Shown one piece after another: positions 58,033-64,000 of a stretch of 64,000 nt of DNA. The notes beneath the pieces were generated by a model, which saw only the letters and a list, made by a program, of their open reading frames with translations, was not told the DNA's origin and did not search any database. A program made the translations under genes and the position numbers. The stretch comes from Erodium maritimum. Taxonomy: Eukaryota > Streptophyta > Magnoliopsida > Geraniales > Geraniaceae. The stretch is taken from assembly GCA_963921825.1 (NCBI GenBank), contig OY997593.1, forward strand, positions 63,906,039-63,970,038, given 5' to 3'. Positions within the stretch are counted from its first letter, which is position 1. Every line of letters begins with the position of its first letter.

Positions 58033-60076
58033 GAGCATCCACAGTCATCTCGTCGGCAGCCGGTGAGATGGCGCCGGTGAGATGGAATAAATTAATCTGA
58101 TTAATTCATCTCGCCAGCTCACCGCCAGCGAGGTTTGCAGTGGGCTGGCGGGAAGGCGCCGGCGAGATGCAAAGCATTTTAGGTTTTTTTATTTAAAAAG
58201 AGATTTTGAATAGAAAAACAAAAAATACTAAAAGATCGATAACACAAAGGAAACTACAATGGAACGCCCGATAACATAAAACGATAGAGGTACTCATTAA
58301 AACAACGCAAATAAAAAGAAACCAACACAAAGGAAACTAAACCAAGGAAAGTAACACAAAGGAAACTACACCAACTAACATCTAGGCGTCTCCAAATTTA
58401 TTCCAGAGATGTTCGACAAGATCGTCCTTCAAACGGTAATGCATACGTTCATTTTGCATCCTCTCAGTGTTTCCAAGTATGACATTGGTCGGGACGAAGC
58501 CTCCTCGTGCAATATGTGGTTGACTTGGACTACCTTCTTCTGTTTGTTCACGATACCCGTCGTACGTATGACGTTCAACCTCAACTATCATATTGTGCAG
58601 TATAATGCACGCATTCATCACCAAACCGATCGACTTGGGAGCCCACAAGCGGGTCGGTTGTTTGATAATGTGAAACCGAGCTTGTAGTACGCCGAAAGCT
58701 CGTTCCACATCCTTCCTGCACGCTTCTTGGACTTCAGCGTACTTCTTCTACTTCGGCGTTGACGGTAATGGAATTGTTTTTACGAACACTGGCCACGAAG
58801 GGTAAATACCGTCAGCAAGATAATAAGGAAGTGTGTAATCATTACCATTTATCGTGTAAGCAACCGGTGGTTGCCAACCGTTGATAACGTCCGCGAACAG
58901 CCTCAAATGGTTTAGGACCGTCAAATCGTTGTTCGACCCCGCCATGCCGAAGAAAGAGTGCCAAATCTATAAGTCACGAGTTGCAACCGCCTCAAGGACA
59001 ACGGTTGGTCGATTACCGTGGTCCCTTCGGGAATGTGATCCTCGAAGGGCCTTTGGGCAGTTCTTCCATTCCCAGTGCATGCAGTCAAGACTTCCAAGCA
59101 TGCCCGGGAATCCGCGCGCTTCATTAACCGCCAAAATGTGGTCCATATCAGCTTGTGTAGGCTTCTGCCGGTATGTAGCACCAAAGACTTTATTCAGTGC
59201 ACTGCAAAATGTGCGCAAACATTCCAAATCCGTTGTTTCCCCTATCTTCACATACTCGTCCAACGCATCAGCTGCAATTCCGTAACATAATTGCCTAATG
59301 GCGGCAGTACATTTCTGATAAGGAGATAATGAAACTTGACCCAATGCATCAAACCTTTCCTTGAAGTAATCATCGTGCTGCTCCAATGCATGAACGATAC
59401 GGAGGAACACCGACTTTGGCATTCTAAACCGACGCCGAAACTGCACCTCGGTGTACATAGGGTTGGTGTTGAAGTAGTCATTCATTAACCGTTCGTTTGC
59501 GGCTACCCGGTCACGTCGAATGTATTTGCGCTTCTTTGGTGGAGAATCCACCAAAGCGTCGTCCAACATCTCCTCGGTTGACAGACAGTCTTCGAGCATG
59601 TCATTCAAAATGGAATCGAATTCCATATCCTCAGGATCGAATTCCATGATGACGGACAAAGAAGGATGAGTGTCGGGACGATACTTTTATGAGAATGATG
59701 AATAGTAGAGAGTGTGTGCATTTTTAGTTTGTGAGGGTGCGTTTATATAAGGTTTTAGGTTAGGTTTATCATAAATGTTGTAGTTATGGTGAGCGACGAT
59801 CAAGGTTATTCGATTGGACGTACAGATATTTGTTGGATAATATAGGTGGGGTTTAATTTTCAAAACAAATAGCATTGAAACCAAGCATTTTTAATTGGAC
59901 AAAAAAGATTTTTGAAGATCATCATCTCATCTCGCCGGCGTGAGCTGCCAGCGAGAAGCACATAGCCAGCGGTCCTCGCCAGCGAGCTCCTCGCCTCCTC
60001 CTCGCCAGCTCCCAGCCTTCTCCTCGCCGGCGAGATCATCTCGCCAGCTGCTCCTCGCCCACGACTGTGGGTGCTC
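58033..60076 (-). mobile_element. PIF/Harbinger-type DNA transposon, 2.04 kb, target duplication TCA
   Basis: The left end GAGCATCCACAGTC and the right end (reversed GAGCACCCACAGTC) form inverted repeats. TCA flanks both sides (58030-58032 and 60077-60079), a 3-bp duplication as for this superfamily. Subterminal regions are full of gccggcgagat/atctcgccagc words on both strands (58049-58170, 59929-60060), which probably bind transposase. Only the transposase gene is carried; no Myb-like second gene was found. Confidence 0.9.
58382..59659 (-). pseudogene. PIF/Harbinger transposase, one frame with two TAG stops
   Basis: A 425-codon frame runs from the ATG at 59659 (or the next ATG, 59647) to 58382. 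The N-terminus is acidic, with a basic PPKKRKYIRRDR patch (a likely nuclear signal). The DDE nuclease follows: Asp in GMLGSLDCMHWEW, Asp in YYLADGIYPSWPVF, and Glu in CRKDVERAFGVLQ. The end is the helical VMNACIILHNMIVEVE block. Two in-frame TAG codons break it: one at 58967-58969, where the family usually has Trp before IWHSFFG, and one just upstream of KKYAEVQEA (about 58727-58729). All three catalytic residues remain and no frameshift was seen. The copy is therefore young but disabled, unless the stops are sequencing errors or read through. Confidence 0.92.
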
Positions 60077-60079
60077 TCA

Positions 60080-61137
60080 GTAGATAGCCACAAAAACCAA
60101 AAAAAAAAACATGATACAATCTAGAAAGAATGATATAGAACCGAAAGGTTGCCAGATGGTTATTGTTGGGCGCAAGCATATAAATTGATAAGACATGGAT
60201 CTCCCTTGTTGTCTAACATTCCCAATAAAAAAAAATAACGCATAAACAAAATTAAAGAATATTTCAAAATAACCTGATACATGATTTGAAGTAAAACCTT
60301 TTCGTTAAGACTCTTGAGGAAGATGATGAAAAAGGATTGTAACCGTGGCTTGATGGCAGAGTGATTTAGTTGCAGTCGAGGGAGAGATTGATCGGCGAGG
60401 GAGAATTGATGAAGAGAGACAAACCTAACCAGCCTGTTTGCCTGTTTAGTCGAACAAAGAAGAAAGGTGAGCGTGGGTAAATGAAGAAATCTAGAGTGCT
60501 AAAAACGCACGGGAAATTATAAAATCCCTCGAAATTCCTTAGGATCCATGTAATTCAGAATAAACCGACATACGGAAATTAAATTGAGATTACCTCTTGT
60601 AGTCTCGAGCCTGGTTCGAGACAGGGACCAAGAGAACTCTGATTGCTTGACGAGGTCGAGACATCTTCAAACGAATCCGTCCTCTACAGGTATCCACACC
60701 AACAGGCTCTTCCCAAAACCCTTGTATGCTAGCACCAAAACAGAATTCACTTGCTCTCGTTTTCTTCTTTCTTTTTCTCTGGTTTTTCTCTCTCATTTTT
60801 CCACACCCACCACTCTCTAAACGTAACCACTATATATGATTTCGAAAATCCAAAATAGGTTACGAAATCAGATACGTGGAGAAGTTTTAGGAGTAGTGGG
60901 ATCCAAAAGAATATCTTATTTGAATTTCTAAAATTCAAAAAGTATTAATTGGATTATAAAAATATATATATATATATATAATGTATATATGTTTTATTCC
61001 AAAATTTAATCTGAAATAAATACTTATATATATACATTCATTTCATTTTGTCTTCCTAATATAATTTAATTATACTAGTAATTAGAAAACGAGAAATGAA
61101 TAAATTTATATTATATCAAATATAATATAATTATATT
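60080..61137. other. Spacer with TA microsatellite, no gene recognised
   Basis: 60590-60796 has small frames on both strands with no recognised domain. A (TA)n run occurs at 60961-60981. No terminal repeats were resolved. Confidence 0.4.
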
Positions 61138-61724
61138 CTATAGTTCAACTCGATTTTGGGCTTGTTGTTGTGTGTGACCCTGTAGGCTCATACAACGTTG
61201 GCAGTGAGCCAAAAATCCTCGTTTCGTCCACATGTCATAATTGGTCTCTAGCAAGGCATTATGGCTTCCCAAAGTTGTATGAAGATCGACAATCAGATTT
61301 AATTTTTTTACTGTTAATATCTTAATCCCTTTTTCATCGATATCTCGATTGAATATAAGACATATGATCATCATCCTAATTTTATTCGATCGTTAGTTTC
61401 TTGATCTTAAGTAGATTGCAAGTGATAACTCATTATCGATTCGCATGGCCATGCAATTCTGTTGTCTCACTTATCAAGGGGCCCAAACGATATCTCTCAT
61501 ATTTATATGAGTGACAAATCCCTTATTAGTCGCTCACATTCCTCATATAGACAATTATGTATACAACAACAATCTTTATTGTTGTCCGGTCAAAGACAAC
61601 GTTGAACTGCATCAAGACACACAACCACCTATGTAGAAATCCATGACGACTATAAGGTCAAAGGACTTAAGTCATATTACGGTACTGAGAAATACTCATG
61701 ACAGTTCCTATGTACTATTCTCAC

Positions 61725-62744
61725 TAGGGGTGGGTATCGGCCGGTACCCGCCCAAAAACCCATTACCCAAACCTCGATTTTCGGTTACCTAAAACCCGTA
61801 CCCGTCCCCATCATCGGTCGTCAAATGGAAATCTGATAACCGTCCAACCTTACTACCGGGCGGTGACGGTTATAACCGGCCAACCATGCCCAATAGGCTT
61901 TCTGTTGGGCCTTCAAAAATATAACCCAACATACAACATTTTACCAACATATTTTACAAACTTCCAACTTATTATCACAAACTTACAACTTAATCTTAGC
62001 TTGTTTTTGGACCAGAAATAATATTACATTTTTATTTTTATCACATTGTATGTCTTAAAACTAGACATCAAGATCCGATTTATCAAATTAATATAAAAAA
62101 CTTTATTTAAATAACATAGTCAGTGTCTTTGGGTTGATTTTCTTTAGAACATATGTTTATCTTCTTAAAACTAGACATCAAGTTTGTAATAGGTTCGGGA
62201 GCCTATAACTCCATCGACGAGTCAGGAACGAGCTATTCAAATTTCCCATTCAGCTAGGGATATTTGGAATCAAGCGGCTCTTCAGTCACCTTCGGGTGCT
62301 CTTTCGGGTGTCAAGGAGAATAGTGCTTAATTATTTTCTCTTTACTTTGTTTTTATTTTTGTGTTTTTGAGACTACTCTTTCATTGGTTTTAAAGGCATG
62401 TGATTTTAAGCTCCATTGTCAGAAGCTCCTATGTAATCGTGTTTCTGGTCTTTCGACTTTTATATGCTTTCCTTCTCGGAAAGTTTCTCCTATTAATAAA
62501 AATATGCGCTGACAAAAAAAAGTCTGTGATAGGTTGTGTTCGTTTCTCAGAAAGTGTGAGCTTAAGCTCATATATCCGGTCGGCCGGTTTTCTGGTATAA
62601 AAACCGTCCCCATCGAAAAGGTGACCGGTTTGGGATTTTAATACCCGTGTCCGTTATCGTGACCGTCGGTTATGGTGATTCCGGTGATGGGGACGGCCGG
62701 TGATGGTCGGTTTTCGGTGATGGAAGAATATTTGCACAGCCCTA
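61725..62744. mobile_element. Non-autonomous hAT element, 1.02 kb, near-perfect 8-bp target duplication
   Basis: The left end is TAGGGGTGGGTATCGG, and the right end reversed is TAGGGCTGTGCAAAT. The flanks are ATTCTCAC (61717-61724) and ATTCTCAG (62745-62752), 7 of 8. Subterminal regions are packed with ACCGGCC and ACCCG(T)ACC words on both strands. It holds a direct repeat (cttaaaactagacatcaag at about 62047 and 62164) and a LINE fragment (62196-62519). No transposase. Confidence 0.8.
62196..62519 (+). mobile_element. 5'-truncated LINE 3' end inside the hAT element
   Basis: It ends ttaataaaaatatgcgctgacaaaaaaa-type tail. Flanks AAGTTTGTAATAGGTT (62180-62195) and AAGTCTGTGATAGGTT (62520-62535) match at 14 of 16, as expected for target-primed insertion. 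Only 3' untranslated-like, T-rich sequence is present. Confidence 0.7.
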
Positions 62745-63121
62745 ATTCTCAGAGTGAGTCACCCAATACCATTTCCCTAAATGACATCTATGATTTGACT
62801 TCATATCCAATATGAATGATCATTAAAACGTGATCATCAGCCAACATCATACTAGTCTTAGTATATCGGTACGATCATGGATAATTGGAATAATACTCTC
62901 TTTTTTGTTCTAAGAGTTTCACTATCAAGTCACATAATTGATGATCTTAGAAAGAGTCGATTATTCACGCAATTAACATTTAACAAAATGATAATGAAAG
63001 TACAAATATATTAATAAATGATAATGTTATACAAGAAAAATTGGCCTAGATAAAACTAACAGTAAAGGCTTATGCGACTTTCGTCAACTACACGTATGTT
63101 TTCTTATTAGATATAATATCG

Positions 63122-63412
63122 ATTGGTCTCGTATGCTAAAACAAAATCAAGATGGCAATATAAAGCTAAAACTACACATAAAAGAATAGGGAGACATTTT
63201 TTATCCAAATGGTTTGAAATTCGCATTCAAACAAGTCGATCACGCTTCTTTAAAATAAGATTCAATAAATGATGGATCTATCTTAAAACTTAGATAAGAA
63301 TAGGCCCACCCGAGTCGTACACATCCCTAATGAAGAAGTAAGTGTGTTTGGGCTCAAAGCCAAAGATTACAACGTTGTCCTTGTCAAGGCTCAACCCAAC
63401 CCAACCCAACTC
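63122..63412 (+). repeat. Right copy of the direct repeat also at 4551-5042
   Basis: Same order and orientation of shared blocks as the left copy. It is shorter because the ~210-base middle segment is absent: acattttttat is joined directly to ccaaatggtttg. Sequence identity in shared blocks is roughly 85-90 percent by eye. Confidence 0.8.
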
Positions 63413-64000
63413 ATGGTCCATGCCATATTTGCAAAGAATTACGTGTTTCTGAACCGTTATACAAATGTTATTCTTACAGAACATGCTGGCGAAGAAGGAG
63501 CAGTGATCCAGATGGGTTAATACTTAATAGCCATGTGAGGCGCCTACCAAATTAGCAGTAATTAACTAAGAGTTTTAGACAAACTCTGAGAGAGATGGGT
63601 GTGGTTGTGGTTGGGTCGGGTCTTAGTAGGGTAGGGTCGACCAAGAAAGGGACTTGGCTCCTTCCCAATCCATTGAAGATGGCGCATAGAACAGAGATCG
63701 AACTTGTCTCAAAATATCAATACATGACTAATTTGTTGGCCCGACCCATCATCATCACTCATAAATCATTATACAATTTTCAAAATAAATCATATCATCA
63801 TGTATCCATTAATTGCAATAAATATGTTTTTATTTCATCCTATAAAACCATTTGAAATTAGACACCCTATAAAATCTTAATACATATTTTTATGAAATAA
63901 ATTTTAAAATAGTTTTTGAACTGTCGTGATGCCGAAAAAAAAACAATATTTATCATACAAAACATATGATAACATTGGTAACCTCTCCATTTTCACATAG
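63413..64000. other. Right-edge spacer, no gene recognised
   Basis: A short coding-like end (HAGEEGAVIQMG then TAA, about 63482-63520, plus) is visible but cannot be tied to a gene. The rest is AT-rich. Confidence 0.4.

Larger units (their letters stand above)
61138..63121 (-). mobile_element. Non-coding part of a probable LTR retroelement, interrupted by an hAT element
   Basis: With 61725-62744 removed, 61138-61724 and 62753-63121 read as one stretch. Its wording (catggccatgcaattctgtt, gtctcacttatcaaggggcc, aacatcatactagtcttagt) reminds me of leader/LTR sequence widespread in plant genomes. No gag or pol frame and no terminal repeats were seen, so class and edges are uncertain. Confidence 0.35.

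Overview
The window is nuclear DNA from a flowering plant, most likely a eudicot. It is intron-bearing and AT-rich between genes, with plant gene families (PepN-type M1 aminopeptidase with a plastid-type leader, F-box, PRA1, alpha-tubulin) and a dense, nested load of plant transposable elements: Ty3/gypsy LTRs, L1-type LINEs, hAT, PIF/Harbinger, Mutator-like MITEs and foldback elements. No bacterial-style operon, CRISPR array, rRNA or tRNA gene was seen.

Host genes are few. At the left edge, on the minus strand, are the first six coding exons of a PepN/MPA1-type aminopeptidase (238-1720); the rest lies off the window. An intact intronless F-box gene lies at 15875-17077 (minus). A broken PRA1-family gene is at 11139-11824 (plus). 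At 33393-35171 (minus) is a second, truncated and disabled copy of the aminopeptidase gene; it keeps its intron-exon structure, including apparent 5-nt and 12-nt exons. Just beyond it (36600-37937, minus) is a very divergent, frameshifted alpha-tubulin-like gene.

The rest is mostly mobile DNA. One superfamily of very long gypsy LTRs (2.6-3.1 kb, starting TGTAA and ending near GGGGCGTGACA) fills 5.2-8.0, 17.6-23.0, 24.0-27.1, 38.8-41.8 and 42.9-51.0 kb. Four are solo LTRs with perfect 5-bp target duplications (5184-8013, 17763-20619, 24035-27060, 38846-41768). One of these sits inside another LTR of opposite orientation. At 43543-50950 a 5' LTR with a tRNA-iMet primer site, a decayed integrase and a 3' LTR are joined, but the two LTRs are of different subfamilies. 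LINE remains lie at 2.3-4.6, 5.0-9.2, 9.5-10.5, 13.0-15.7 and 62.2-62.5 kb. DNA transposons include an hAT element with a decayed transposase (27801-32546), a PIF/Harbinger element whose transposase frame is broken only by two TAG codons (58033-60076), a non-autonomous hAT (61725-62744), and three Mutator-type MITEs with 9-bp target duplications (12439-12865, 32790-33243, 53830-54134).

The least familiar objects are two opposed ~1.27-kb poly(A)-tailed retroposons (51559-52834 and 55496-56763). They share a 3' half but not a recognisable 5' end, and each has long target duplications. Between them lies a large foldback element (53453-55197) with a 286-bp tandem duplication. A direct repeat pair also occurs near both ends of the window (4551-5042 and 63122-63412). 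Exon, element and target-duplication coordinates were read by eye; family names rest on recognised motifs, without any database search.
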